The position numbers and the translations under genes are program-made. A DNA stretch of 64,000 nucleotides from JAEEJA01 sp036343175 (GTDB lineage: Bacteria > Bacillota > Clostridia > Lachnospirales > Lachnospiraceae): contig JAZASR010000006.1 of NCBI GenBank assembly GCA_036343175.1, positions 1 through 64,000 of the forward strand, written 5' to 3'. The notes below the pieces were generated by a model. That model saw only the letters and a list, made by a program, of their open reading frames with translations, searched no databases and was not told the DNA's origin. Each line of letters starts with the position of its first letter. The stretch's first letter is position 1. Shown here one piece after another: positions 1 to 8,618 of this stretch.

Positions 1-5
1 AAAAA

Positions 6-989
6 ATGGAAAATAATTCAAGCGATTGTAAGACTGTCTGGCTGGTCATACCCTGCTATAAGGAGCAGGAGGTACTTCCTGAGACATCAAAAGAGCTTAA
101 GACTATCATGAATGACCTTATTGCCAGTGGGAAGATAGCCCCGGAAAGCAAGGTGCTTTTTGTAAATGATGGTTCCAAAGACCAGACGTGGCCCATCATC
201 AAAGATCTGTGCGAGAATGACAGATTGTTTTCAGGCATTAACTTAAGCCGCAACAGAGGACATCAGAATGCCCTTCTTGCCGGACTTATGACTGCCCGGA
301 AATACTGCGATGCCGCTATTTCGCTTGATGCGGATCTGCAGGACGACGTTGCTGCCATTGAAAAGTTCATAGAAAAGTTCTATGAAGGCAATGATATCGT
401 TTATGGAGTCAGGTCTGCAAGAAAGACCGATACTGCTTTCAAACGCGGGACAGCTCATATGTTCTACAGCCTTATGAATAAGCTTGGTTCTGAGACAGTA
501 CGCGATCATGCCGACTATCGCCTTATGAGCAAAAGAGCTCTTGACGGGCTGGCTGAGTATAAAGAGGTCAATTTATTTTTAAGAGGGATAGTCCCTATGA
601 TAGGCTATAAGACAGATGTGGTCTATTACGAGCGTCATGAGCGGTTCGCCGGGGAGTCCAAGTATCCGTTAAAAAAGATGCTCGCCTTTGCAATTGAAGG
701 TATTACATCCTGCAGTGTCAAGCCTCTCAGGATGATCACATTTTTAGGACTCTTTATATTTATGGTAAGTATCGTCCTGCTTATCTATTTCCTTGTAGTA
801 TATTTTACGGGACGGACAGTACATGGCTGGACAACCCTTGCAATTTCGCTCTGGGGCATAGGCGGACTGATCCTTTTATCACTGGGAGTAATAGGAGAGT
901 ACATTGGAAAGATATACCTGGAGGTCAAGGAACGTCCACGTTATATTATACAGGATTTTATTATTGATTCGGAAAGGAAAGAGCAATGA
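6..989 (+). CDS. Membrane-anchored family 2 glycosyltransferase (DPM1/GtrB-like)
   Basis: A 327-residue GT-A glycosyltransferase of the dolichol-phosphate-mannose-synthase/GtrB type. These enzymes transfer a sugar from a nucleotide donor to a polyprenyl phosphate at the inner face of the membrane. Seen: the N-terminal GT2 strand VIPCYKEQE near residue 15, VNDGS near 53, and the metal-binding D108-A-D110 followed by LQDD. Two C-terminal hydrophobic segments at about 240-262 and 275-300 are typical of this subfamily. Its last codons overlap the ABC-F start (ATGA at 986-989), and a PIG-V-like mannosyltransferase follows, so a lipid-linked sugar made here might be used by that enzyme (inference). 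Only five bases precede the ATG, so the start and ribosome site cannot be judged. Confidence 0.85.
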   Translation: MENNSSDCKTVWLVIPCYKEQEVLPETSKELKTIMNDLIASGKIAPESKVLFVNDGSKDQTWPIIKDLCENDRLFSGINLSRNRGHQNALLAGLMTARKYCDAAISLDADLQDDVAAIEKFIEKFYEGNDIVYGVRSARKTDTAFKRGTAHMFYSLMNKLGSETVRDHADYRLMSKRALDGLAEYKEVNLFLRGIVPMIGYKTDVVYYERHERFAGESKYPLKKMLAFAIEGITSCSVKPLRMITFLGLFIFMVSIVLLIYFLVVYFTGRTVHGWTTLAISLWGIGGLILLSLGVIGEYIGKIYLEVKERPRYIIQDFIIDSERKEQ

Positions 990-2620
990 TCGAAGCAAAT
1001 AACGTTACCCTGAGAATAGGAAAGAAAGCCCTGTTCGAAGACGTAAATATCAAATTCACTGAAGGAAACTGCTATGGACTTATAGGAGCCAATGGTGCAG
1101 GAAAGTCGACCTTCTTAAGGATCCTTTCCGGAGAGCTTGAACCATCAAAGGGAGAAGTAATCATTACTCCGGGCCAGAGACTCTCATTTATGAAGCAGGA
1201 TCATTTCAAGTACAATGAATATCAGGTGCTGGATACTGTTATTATGGGCAATGAACGTCTTTATCAGATCATGAAGGAGAAAGACGCCTTATATGCAAAG
1301 CCTGATTTCTCTGAGAAGGATGGAATTAAGGCGAGTGAACTCGAGAGTGAATTTGCTGAGATGAACGGCTGGGAAGCCGAGTCTGATGCTGCATCCATTC
1401 TTAATGGTCTTGGCATAGAGACTGAGAAGCATGATGCCCTCGTAAAGGATCTTACTGATTCAGATAAGGTCAAGGTACTGCTTGCACAGGCGCTTTTCGG
1501 CAATCCGGATATTCTTCTGCTTGATGAGCCTACAAACCACCTGGATCTCGACGCTATCATGTGGCTTGAGGAGTTCCTTATTAATTTCAATAATACAGTT
1601 ATTGTAGTATCCCATGACAGATATTTCCTGAATAAGGTCTGCACCCAGATCGCTGATATCGATTATCAGAAGATCCAGCTCTATGCAGGCAACTATGATT
1701 TCTGGTATGAATCATCACAGCTGATGATAAAGCAGATGAAGGAAGCTAATAAGAAAAAGGAAGAGAAGATCAAGGAACTTAAAGAGTTCATTCAGAGGTT
1801 CTCAGCCAATGCTTCAAAGTCAAAACAGGCTACGTCAAGAAAGAGGGCTCTTGAGAAGATCGAGCTCGATGAGATGAAGCCGTCTTCAAGAAAGTATCCT
1901 TATATTGATTTCTCTGTTGAGAGGGAGATAGGAAACGAAGTTCTTACAGTAGAGCATCTTTCAAAGACCGTTGAGGGTGTAAAGCTCCTTAATGACATTT
2001 CCTTCACCGTAAGACGTGAGGACAAGATCGCCTTTGTAGGCAGCGATACTGTCGCAACTACTACGCTTTTCCGCATACTTTCAGGTGAGATAGAACCTGA
2101 TGAGGGAAGCTACAAGTGGGGAGTTACTACCAAGGTCGGATATTTTCCTAAGGACAATACAGAACTTTTTGACAGCGACGATTCAATAGTCGACTGGCTC
2201 ATGCCGTTTTCACCTGAGAAGGACCCTACATATGTCAGGGGATTCCTTGGAAGGATGCTCTTCAGAGGAGAGGATGGCATCAAGAAGGTCAGAGTCCTTT
2301 CCGGAGGGGAGAAAGTAAGGGTGCTTCTTTCAAAGCTTATGCTTTTGCAGGCTAATGTACTCCTGCTTGATGAGCCTACACCTCATCTTGATATGGAGTC
2401 GATAACAGCGCTTAATAATGGCCTGATAAAGTTTTCCGGTGTAGTCCTTTTTACATCTCAGGATCACCAGTTCATACAGACTATTGCCAACAGGATCATG
2501 GAAATAACCAATGGTCATCTTATAGATAAGATGACCACATATGACGAATATCTGGAGAATGATGAACTGGCACGTAAGAGACAGATTCTTTCAGTCCAGG
2601 AGGAGGATGATCCGGATTGA
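986..2620 (+). CDS. ABC-F family ATPase with one degenerate nucleotide site
   Basis: A 544-residue ABC-F protein of the YbiT/YkpA type: two ATPase domains joined by a charged linker at about 240-310, no membrane segments. ABC-F proteins act on the ribosome (translation factors or antibiotic protection). NBD1 has an intact Walker A (GANGAGKST, K40), Walker B (D180-E181) and H-loop H210, but its signature is LTDSD (156-160) instead of LSGGE. NBD2 has a good LSGGE (438-442), but its Walker A is GSDTVATT (352-359; conserved Lys replaced by T358), the Asn of DEPTNHLD is P466, and the H-loop His is Q492. So one composite site looks intact and the other looks dead. Translationally coupled to the genes on both sides (ATGA at 986, TTGA at 2617). 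Confidence 0.9.
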   Translation: MIEANNVTLRIGKKALFEDVNIKFTEGNCYGLIGANGAGKSTFLRILSGELEPSKGEVIITPGQRLSFMKQDHFKYNEYQVLDTVIMGNERLYQIMKEKDALYAKPDFSEKDGIKASELESEFAEMNGWEAESDAASILNGLGIETEKHDALVKDLTDSDKVKVLLAQALFGNPDILLLDEPTNHLDLDAIMWLEEFLINFNNTVIVVSHDRYFLNKVCTQIADIDYQKIQLYAGNYDFWYESSQLMIKQMKEANKKKEEKIKELKEFIQRFSANASKSKQATSRKRALEKIELDEMKPSSRKYPYIDFSVEREIGNEVLTVEHLSKTVEGVKLLNDISFTVRREDKIAFVGSDTVATTTLFRILSGEIEPDEGSYKWGVTTKVGYFPKDNTELFDSDDSIVDWLMPFSPEKDPTYVRGFLGRMLFRGEDGIKKVRVLSGGEKVRVLLSKLMLLQANVLLLDEPTPHLDMESITALNNGLIKFSGVVLFTSQDHQFIQTIANRIMEITNGHLIDKMTTYDEYLENDELARKRQILSVQEEDDPD

Positions 2621-3939
2621 AGATAGCAGCGGATATTATAGTCGGGGCTGTTTCTCTATATGTTCTCATTATCTTTATCTTACGCCTGCTTTATGAATCC
2701 GGAATTCCTTTTCAAAAGATCAGGGATAAGCATTCCAGAACTGCTGCATTTATTTTTTCTAAAAGGGCGGTTGAGGATAAAGTAAAGACAGACAGGAGAG
2801 AGCTGCTCCTGATCTCTACAGGAGCATTTATATTCAGAATACTGATGCTCTTTGTATTTTATGTGATCTGCGCAATACTTCAGCATGGTGATGAATTCAG
2901 ATTGTCATATGACGTATTTATGAATTCATTAAATATATGGGATGCTCCTCACTATATTGATATTGCGGCAAAGGGGTATTCCGGAAATGCAGAGAATGGC
3001 CAGTATTTATTTCTGGTGTTTTTCCCTCTTTATCCTGCCCTGATAAGAGCTTTTGGTATTTTCTTTACTGATTTGAGAATGGCAGGTCTGTCAGTATCTG
3101 TACTTGCATTTTGCATTGGATCTGCAGCATTTTATAAGCTTGTCGGGGAAGAATACGGAAAAAAGACCGGGATCATGTCGCTGATCCTAATATCTGTATT
3201 TCCGTTTGGTTTCTTTTTTGGAACCCTTATGACAGAAAGCCTTTTCTTTATGCTGGTGTCCTTCGACCTTATCCTTATTAAGAAACATAAGTTTCTGGGA
3301 GCGGGACTTGTCGGAATTTTAGCTGTACTCTGCCGTATACAGGGAATACTTTTGCTTTTTGCAGCTATTGTCGAATCTCTTATCTGGTACAGGCCATTTG
3401 AGAAAAAGAAGGACAGGGCAGCCAATGTTAAGAAATGCCTGACTGCAATACTCTGTTCATGTACCATGATATCAGGGTGGCTATTATATCTTTATGAAAA
3501 TTACCGCGTGGCAGGTGATCCTTTTATCTTCATGAAATATCAGAAGGAACATTGGTATAATTCTCCAAAATTCTATATTTCTAATATTAACGATATATTG
3601 GATTACTGTACCAACAGTTCTGTCCCTATGGTAAATAAATTCGGTATGTGGGGACCTGATATTGCATGTCTGGCAGCTGCGGTATTTATAATGCTTTGGG
3701 CAGCAAGTAGGGAAGATCTTGCATATCTGTCTTTTTTTCTGACCTATACGATGCTTGTGTATTCCGCCGGTTTTCTTATCAGCGGAGGAAGGTATATGGC
3801 CTGCGCTGTGACAGGCTTTATATTTGCCGGACATTATTTTAAAAAGCATGAAAAGCTTTTTTATCTTATTAGTGCTTTATCTGCAGTCCTGATGGGACTG
3901 TATATGGTGGGATATATTTTAGGGAAAAATGTAATGTGA
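2617..3939 (+). CDS. PIG-V/Gpi18-like membrane mannosyltransferase
   Basis: A 440-residue polytopic membrane protein resembling the PIG-V (Mannosyl_trans2) family of GT-C enzymes, which use a polyprenyl-phosphate sugar donor on the outer face of the membrane. Seen: a WDAPHYIDIAAKGY motif near residue 107 (the family's acidic W-D-x-x-H-Y loop), FFPLYPALIRAFG shortly after, MTESLF near 204, LCRIQG near 237, and about ten hydrophobic stretches. The start is a TTG at 2617 overlapping the stop of the ABC-F gene (TTGA), with AGGAGG at 2601-2606 as ribosome site. The upstream GT2 is a reasonable candidate supplier of its lipid-linked donor (inference). The acceptor is unknown. Confidence 0.75.
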   Translation: MKIAADIIVGAVSLYVLIIFILRLLYESGIPFQKIRDKHSRTAAFIFSKRAVEDKVKTDRRELLLISTGAFIFRILMLFVFYVICAILQHGDEFRLSYDVFMNSLNIWDAPHYIDIAAKGYSGNAENGQYLFLVFFPLYPALIRAFGIFFTDLRMAGLSVSVLAFCIGSAAFYKLVGEEYGKKTGIMSLILISVFPFGFFFGTLMTESLFFMLVSFDLILIKKHKFLGAGLVGILAVLCRIQGILLLFAAIVESLIWYRPFEKKKDRAANVKKCLTAILCSCTMISGWLLYLYENYRVAGDPFIFMKYQKEHWYNSPKFYISNINDILDYCTNSSVPMVNKFGMWGPDIACLAAAVFIMLWAASREDLAYLSFFLTYTMLVYSAGFLISGGRYMACAVTGFIFAGHYFKKHEKLFYLISALSAVLMGLYMVGYILGKNVM

Positions 3940-3979
3940 AAAAAGTTGAAGGTTCGCTGGAATCAAGGTGGTAAGTAAT

Positions 3980-5971
3980 ATGTACGAAAGTAATAAGTTT
4001 ATGATACTTCCGGGTTACGTGATGACATTTGGAGTTATCAATGTAAATGGCGGTGTCCAGTTTTCAGTTATGAAAAAAGCAAAGGGTGATCTTTATCTTA
4101 ATCTTTATAAGAAAGGTGCTGTCCGCCCTGAGATCCATCTGCATCTGACTGAAGAGTACAGACGGGGAAGTGTTTATTTTGTGACTGTTGCAAAGAATCC
4201 AAAATATTCAGAAAAAGATGATCGTCCGATTTCGGAGATCCTTTCGGATGATTATGAATATACATATGAGTCTGAGAAAGGGGAGTTCGTTGACTCTTTT
4301 TCTGCCAAGATCAATGGACGTGAAAGCTATGGCTGCCTTGATGACGGTCATGCGAGAAGGGTGCGCGGCGGCTTTGTGCTTAAGGATTTTAATTGGGAAG
4401 ATGATAAAAATCCTGATATCCCGTTTGATGACATGATTCTTTATCAGCTGCATGTACGGGGATATACAAAGGATACATCATCAGGCGTTCCTGCAAGAAT
4501 GCGCGGTACTTTTTTGGGACTTGCAAAAAAGATCCCGTATATTAAAGACCTTGGCATCAATGCAGTCCTTCTTCTGCCTTGCTATGATTTTGATGAGATA
4601 ATCAATGAGGGCATCTATGGACTGCCGGCATCTCTGTCTTCAGAAACAGGCGATCTCAATGATATCAACAGAAAGCTTTTTGATCCCGAAAGACCTGTAA
4701 AGCTCAATTTCTGGGGCTATGGCGGAACGGATACATATTATTTTGCACCAAAGACCGCCTATGCATATGACAATGTAAATGCCGGAGAAGAATTCAAGTC
4801 CCTTATAAAGGACTTTCATAAAGCCGGTATTGAAGTTCTGATGGATATTTATTTTTCTCCCGGAATGAATGTATATCTTATGACTGACGCATTGAGAAGC
4901 TGGGTCATTCAGTATCACATAGATGGCTTCAGAGTAAATGATGATGTTATGCCTGCTGTAAATCTTGTATCTGATCCGATACTGTCAGGAGTAAAGATTC
5001 TTACTACTCACTGGGATGCTGCCGTGCTTTACAGCTCAGGAGCATATAAAGCAGATGATGAACTGGCTGAATATAATGAAGGATTTCAATATACAGCCAG
5101 AAGGTTCTTAAAGAGCGATGAAGGCATGGTAGGACAGTTCGCAGAGGCCTTCAGAAAAAATCCCGATAATAATGCTGTCATCAATTACATTACCAGTGTG
5201 AATGGTTTTACTATGGCTGATCTTGTGTCATATGACATTAAGCACAATGAGTCCAATGGGGAATTCAATACAGATGGCACCGACTATAATTACAGCTGGA
5301 ATTGTGGAATTGAAGGAAAGTCCCGTAAAAAGAATATCACCCAGAAGAGAATGACTCAGATCCGCAATGCTTTTACCATGCTGCTTTTAGCCCAGGGAAC
5401 CCCTATGATACTTGCAGGTGATGAATTTCTTAATTCTCAGGAGGGCAACAACAACCCTTACTGCCATGATGACATGGTAACATGGGTAAGGTGGGGAAGA
5501 TCTAAGAATGCTCTAAAGACACTTGACTTTGTAAAGAAGATGATACGGTTCAGGAAAGATCATCCGATACTGCATCAGAAAGAAAGACTCCTGCAGGCAG
5601 ACACAAAAGGCTGCGGTATGCCTGATATGTCAATGCACGGCATAGAGGCATGGAGACCGGATTATTCAAACTACAGCAGGATGCTTGGAATACTTCTGTA
5701 CGGCGGCTACGCAGTGCGTGAAGATGGAAGCACCGATGATTCTGTATATATTATTTATAATATGTACTGGGAAGCAAAGAGCTTTGATCTCCCGTTCCTT
5801 CCTGATAATGAAGAATGGCATATGTATATGGAGACATTCTCAGATTCATTCTATGATATACCTGAGAGAAAGGTCAAAAAGAAAACCAGGAAAAAAGCAA
5901 AGGATCCCCTTTTGGAATTCAGAAAGGCGATTGTTCCTCCGCGCTCTATCGTAGTATTTATAGGCAGGTAG
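3980..5971 (+). CDS. GlgX/isoamylase-type GH13 protein without catalytic residues (probable pseudoenzyme)
   Basis: A 663-residue protein with the architecture of glycogen-debranching GH13 enzymes: an N-terminal beta domain, a (beta/alpha)8 barrel and a C-terminal beta domain. Homology to GlgX is plain in DLVSYDIKHNESNG and SWNCGIEG (about 413-450) and in GTPMILAGDE. The catalytic positions are replaced. Region I has D289-IYF-S293-P294 instead of DxxxNH. The nucleophile in GFRxD is N320. The acid/base Glu of the E-P-W-D strand is T343. The HD of region IV is V407-N408. I therefore read it as a non-hydrolytic glucan-binding or regulatory protein; function unknown. The ATG at 3980 is preferred because AAGGTGG lies eight bases upstream; an in-frame GTG at 3968 has no ribosome site. 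It follows the glycosyltransferase operon by about 40 bases. Confidence 0.85.
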   Translation: MYESNKFMILPGYVMTFGVINVNGGVQFSVMKKAKGDLYLNLYKKGAVRPEIHLHLTEEYRRGSVYFVTVAKNPKYSEKDDRPISEILSDDYEYTYESEKGEFVDSFSAKINGRESYGCLDDGHARRVRGGFVLKDFNWEDDKNPDIPFDDMILYQLHVRGYTKDTSSGVPARMRGTFLGLAKKIPYIKDLGINAVLLLPCYDFDEIINEGIYGLPASLSSETGDLNDINRKLFDPERPVKLNFWGYGGTDTYYFAPKTAYAYDNVNAGEEFKSLIKDFHKAGIEVLMDIYFSPGMNVYLMTDALRSWVIQYHIDGFRVNDDVMPAVNLVSDPILSGVKILTTHWDAAVLYSSGAYKADDELAEYNEGFQYTARRFLKSDEGMVGQFAEAFRKNPDNNAVINYITSVNGFTMADLVSYDIKHNESNGEFNTDGTDYNYSWNCGIEGKSRKKNITQKRMTQIRNAFTMLLLAQGTPMILAGDEFLNSQEGNNNPYCHDDMVTWVRWGRSKNALKTLDFVKKMIRFRKDHPILHQKERLLQADTKGCGMPDMSMHGIEAWRPDYSNYSRMLGILLYGGYAVREDGSTDDSVYIIYNMYWEAKSFDLPFLPDNEEWHMYMETFSDSFYDIPERKVKKKTRKKAKDPLLEFRKAIVPPRSIVVFIGR

Positions 5972-6060
5972 ACTAAAGGCTTATATGCTCCATGGCCTTT
6001 ATACCTCTACACATATTACCGTCTAAAAGGTTTCTTTTTATTATCCTTAATACTATCTTG

Positions 6061-6107
6061 CGGCTGTCTTAAGATTGTCAGATCTTTTAGACAGCCGTTC
6101 TTTTTTT
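6061..6107 (+). terminator. Intrinsic terminator after the GH13 gene
   Basis: Stem CGGCTGTCT (6061-6069) pairs with AGACAGCCG (6089-6097), with a partial inner stem, followed by TTCTTTTTTT. A weaker hairpin (TAAAGGC/GCCTTTA, about 5974-6001) lies just after the stop codon. GTCTAAAAG at 6021-6029 could pair with CTTTTAGAC inside the terminator and compete with it. Confidence 0.8.
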
Positions 6108-6215
6108 GTATTTTTAATGAGATTTTATAAATTAGATACTTTATTAATAACCACTTACTACTTTTAAATATTTATATTATAATATTATTAAATTTCATTC
6201 CAGGAGGATCTTATC

Positions 6216-6311
6216 ATGAAACGTTTAATATCATTTTGTATACTTCTTGCAATTGTTGCAGCAGTACTATTAACGTCCAATGATGCATTTATTGTATATG
6301 ATATGTATTGA
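6216..6311 (+). CDS. Small membrane peptide, 31 residues
   Basis: A 31-codon reading frame beginning MKRLISFCILLAIVAAV: two positive residues, then about 18 hydrophobic residues, then a short polar tail ending VYDMY. It has one of the best ribosome sites in the window, AGGAGGAT at 6202-6208, seven bases before the ATG. It stops 24 bases before the permease start, so the two are probably co-transcribed. A TATAAT at 6178-6183 could be its -10 box, with no good -35. It could be a small transmembrane partner of the permease, a secreted leader-like peptide, or a coupling leader. I do not recognise a family. The coding call rests on the ribosome site and composition only. Confidence 0.5.
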   Translation: MKRLISFCILLAIVAAVLLTSNDAFIVYDMY

Positions 6312-6335
6312 TCAGCGAGAAAGGAGATCTAAGCA

Positions 6336-8618
6336 ATGCGTCTTGGACTTTTTCATAAAATTGCTTTCTCATATTGGAAAATTCATAAATCAAGACTTTT
6401 CTCCGTATTACTTATCCTTATTCTGGGAACTGCAGCTCTCTGTTGCGGTTCATTGTTTATTCGGAGTGAGAAATGTTCTGAACTTGAGATGTATTATAAC
6501 TGGTTCGGCAATTATGATCTGAAGATAAATTCTGTCTCACAGTCAGTATTTGACAAGCTTTCAGCCCTTGATGATTTTGAAGTTTCAGGAAAATATTTTG
6601 AAATAGGAATGGCTAGAGGAAGATACTCTTCGGCAGAACATCTCTGCGTAGCTTTTCCAGATAAGACATCACAGGATCTGTATGCTTTGACATGTACCAA
6701 GGGACGTTATCCTGAAAAAGAAAATGAGATCGCTCTTGATGTCAGCACGGCATATATGCTCGGTATAGTTCCTGAACCTGGCAGAAAAGCAGTGCTTTCT
6801 ATAATGTCAGATGATGGAAAGCAGCTGGCTTCTGATGCAGAATTTATTATCACAGGAATTTTTCAGCAGTCCGATGACGATGTCGTCGGTGGCTGGGAGA
6901 GAGCAGCTTCAAATCCTGAGCTGCTTGAAGATTACAGGCCTCCTGAAATCATAATATCCAGAAAATTTCTTAAAGGTCTGGATACATCGACTATGAATGT
7001 TACTGGCTTCTTCCAAAGAAAACTGAATGAAGAATCAGATAGCAGAGATGATGAGAAGAAAACAAATATTTCTTCATCAATGGTTGTATCTGATATGAAC
7101 AGTGATATGGCCAGTAAACTGCCTATGAATATTACAAAGGCTCTTGGAACTGATTATGAAGAATTTAAAAAAATAGACTTTACGGAAAGCAGGACCTTAG
7201 TCTATGAGAATATTCTTGGAATGCAGTATACCTTCGGAAAAAATGGAACTTCGATTAATCATGAGAGCATGCTGAAGGCAATCAGACAGGGAAAGTCTAA
7301 AAAGGATTTTTATTCTCATGTATTGATACCACTGCTTTATATATTTGTATTTATAATATCACTAATATCGATATTCAATATCGTAAAAAACGTTGTTAAA
7401 GATTATTCTGATGATATGGGCATCATGAGGAGCCTTGGACTTGAGTCCGGCCTTACACTTCTGCTCGTGTTCATTACGTTCGTAATAGTTATAATACCAG
7501 GTATAATTCTTGGACTTGCAGCCGGTTCGGGCGCATATCTCCTGATACTTGATGTCCTGAATAAGTACTATGACTTCGGTCTTAAGCCTGCCTTCAATGT
7601 GCCGGCGTTGGTCAGACTTGTAACATTTGATCCATTTATCATTCCTGCACTGGCTATTCTGATATGTTCTCTGGTATCTCTTATATCTCCTTCACGGTCT
7701 ATAATCAGGAAGACTCCTGTTTTACTGATGAATTCATCTGCACTGCAAAGTGATTATTCCGGTGTCAGAAAGAAAAAGTCAGCTGTTAAAGTATATAATA
7801 AGCTGGGAAGATCTGAAGTCGTCCTGACCGGGAACTGGATGAGACTTCTTCGTAACAGGATGTCGCTTGGTGATATATCATCTATTGTCATCATTACTCT
7901 GGTGGCATCAACTGCTGTATTTGGATACAGCTATTTCCGAATATATTCCGCATCAAAAGTAGAAGAGAACTATGATGTTTCAGCTGAAAAACTATCCAAA
8001 GAATATGATTATATTGCTCAGAGACCTGACAACTGGAATATGTTATTTTTTCACGTCGAAAATCATCATGATTATGGTGTCCCTATAGAAAAAGCAGAAA
8101 AGATAGCTTCAAATGGCAGGATAAAGGAAGTAAGAGAATATATATTAAATAATTCAACCAGAGTTGCATATGTAAGCCCGGTAAGCTCTGAGAAAGAAAA
8201 ATTGTTAAGTCATAATTCATTAAACCCGGTCAGACCGGATGACACGGATAAGAATTCTGAATTTTATGAGCTGAAAAAAGCTGATTATAAGGCTGAAATG
8301 GCAGCTATTAAAGGAACCGGCTATGATCCTGATTCCGAAATATATTCTCTTCAGACTAAAGGACTGCCAGATGCAGAGATAGAAGGTCTTGAAAAATACG
8401 TTAAGGCCGGGTCAATAAATCTGAAAAAGATTAAGAGCGGTCAGGAAGTTATTCTTGCAGTCCCTAAAAAACTTGAGGATATAGCACTGGCTGCTTTTAA
8501 ACCTGGAGAAGAGCTTCCATTGAGTGATGTCGTATTGAACGATCAGGAAGAAGGATATGATCCATCGAGTTTTGATGGAAGAGATTATGGACTGCATGAG
8601 GCATACAAAAAAATGTGA
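6336..8618 (+). CDS. FtsX/MacB-type ABC transporter permease, 5' part (frameshifted)
   Basis: Residues 1-760 of what looks like one long FtsX-family permease. There is an N-terminal membrane helix at about 20-40 and a large extracytoplasmic region. An FtsX domain with three helices lies at about 325-450, including MGIMRSLGLESG, the coupling-helix-like loop of this family. Another helix lies near 525-545 (IVIITLVASTAVFGYSYF), followed by a second extracytoplasmic region that stops abruptly after EAYKK. The break lies in a run of seven A bases (8607-8613): one extra A would join this frame to the next. The ribosome site is AAAGGAGAT before the ATG. No ABC ATPase gene lies beside it, so the energising partner must be elsewhere. 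Confidence 0.8.
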   Translation: MRLGLFHKIAFSYWKIHKSRLFSVLLILILGTAALCCGSLFIRSEKCSELEMYYNWFGNYDLKINSVSQSVFDKLSALDDFEVSGKYFEIGMARGRYSSAEHLCVAFPDKTSQDLYALTCTKGRYPEKENEIALDVSTAYMLGIVPEPGRKAVLSIMSDDGKQLASDAEFIITGIFQQSDDDVVGGWERAASNPELLEDYRPPEIIISRKFLKGLDTSTMNVTGFFQRKLNEESDSRDDEKKTNISSSMVVSDMNSDMASKLPMNITKALGTDYEEFKKIDFTESRTLVYENILGMQYTFGKNGTSINHESMLKAIRQGKSKKDFYSHVLIPLLYIFVFIISLISIFNIVKNVVKDYSDDMGIMRSLGLESGLTLLLVFITFVIVIIPGIILGLAAGSGAYLLILDVLNKYYDFGLKPAFNVPALVRLVTFDPFIIPALAILICSLVSLISPSRSIIRKTPVLLMNSSALQSDYSGVRKKKSAVKVYNKLGRSEVVLTGNWMRLLRNRMSLGDISSIVIITLVASTAVFGYSYFRIYSASKVEENYDVSAEKLSKEYDYIAQRPDNWNMLFFHVENHHDYGVPIEKAEKIASNGRIKEVREYILNNSTRVAYVSPVSSEKEKLLSHNSLNPVRPDDTDKNSEFYELKKADYKAEMAAIKGTGYDPDSEIYSLQTKGLPDAEIEGLEKYVKAGSINLKKIKSGQEVILAVPKKLEDIALAAFKPGEELPLSDVVLNDQEEGYDPSSFDGRDYGLHEAYKKM

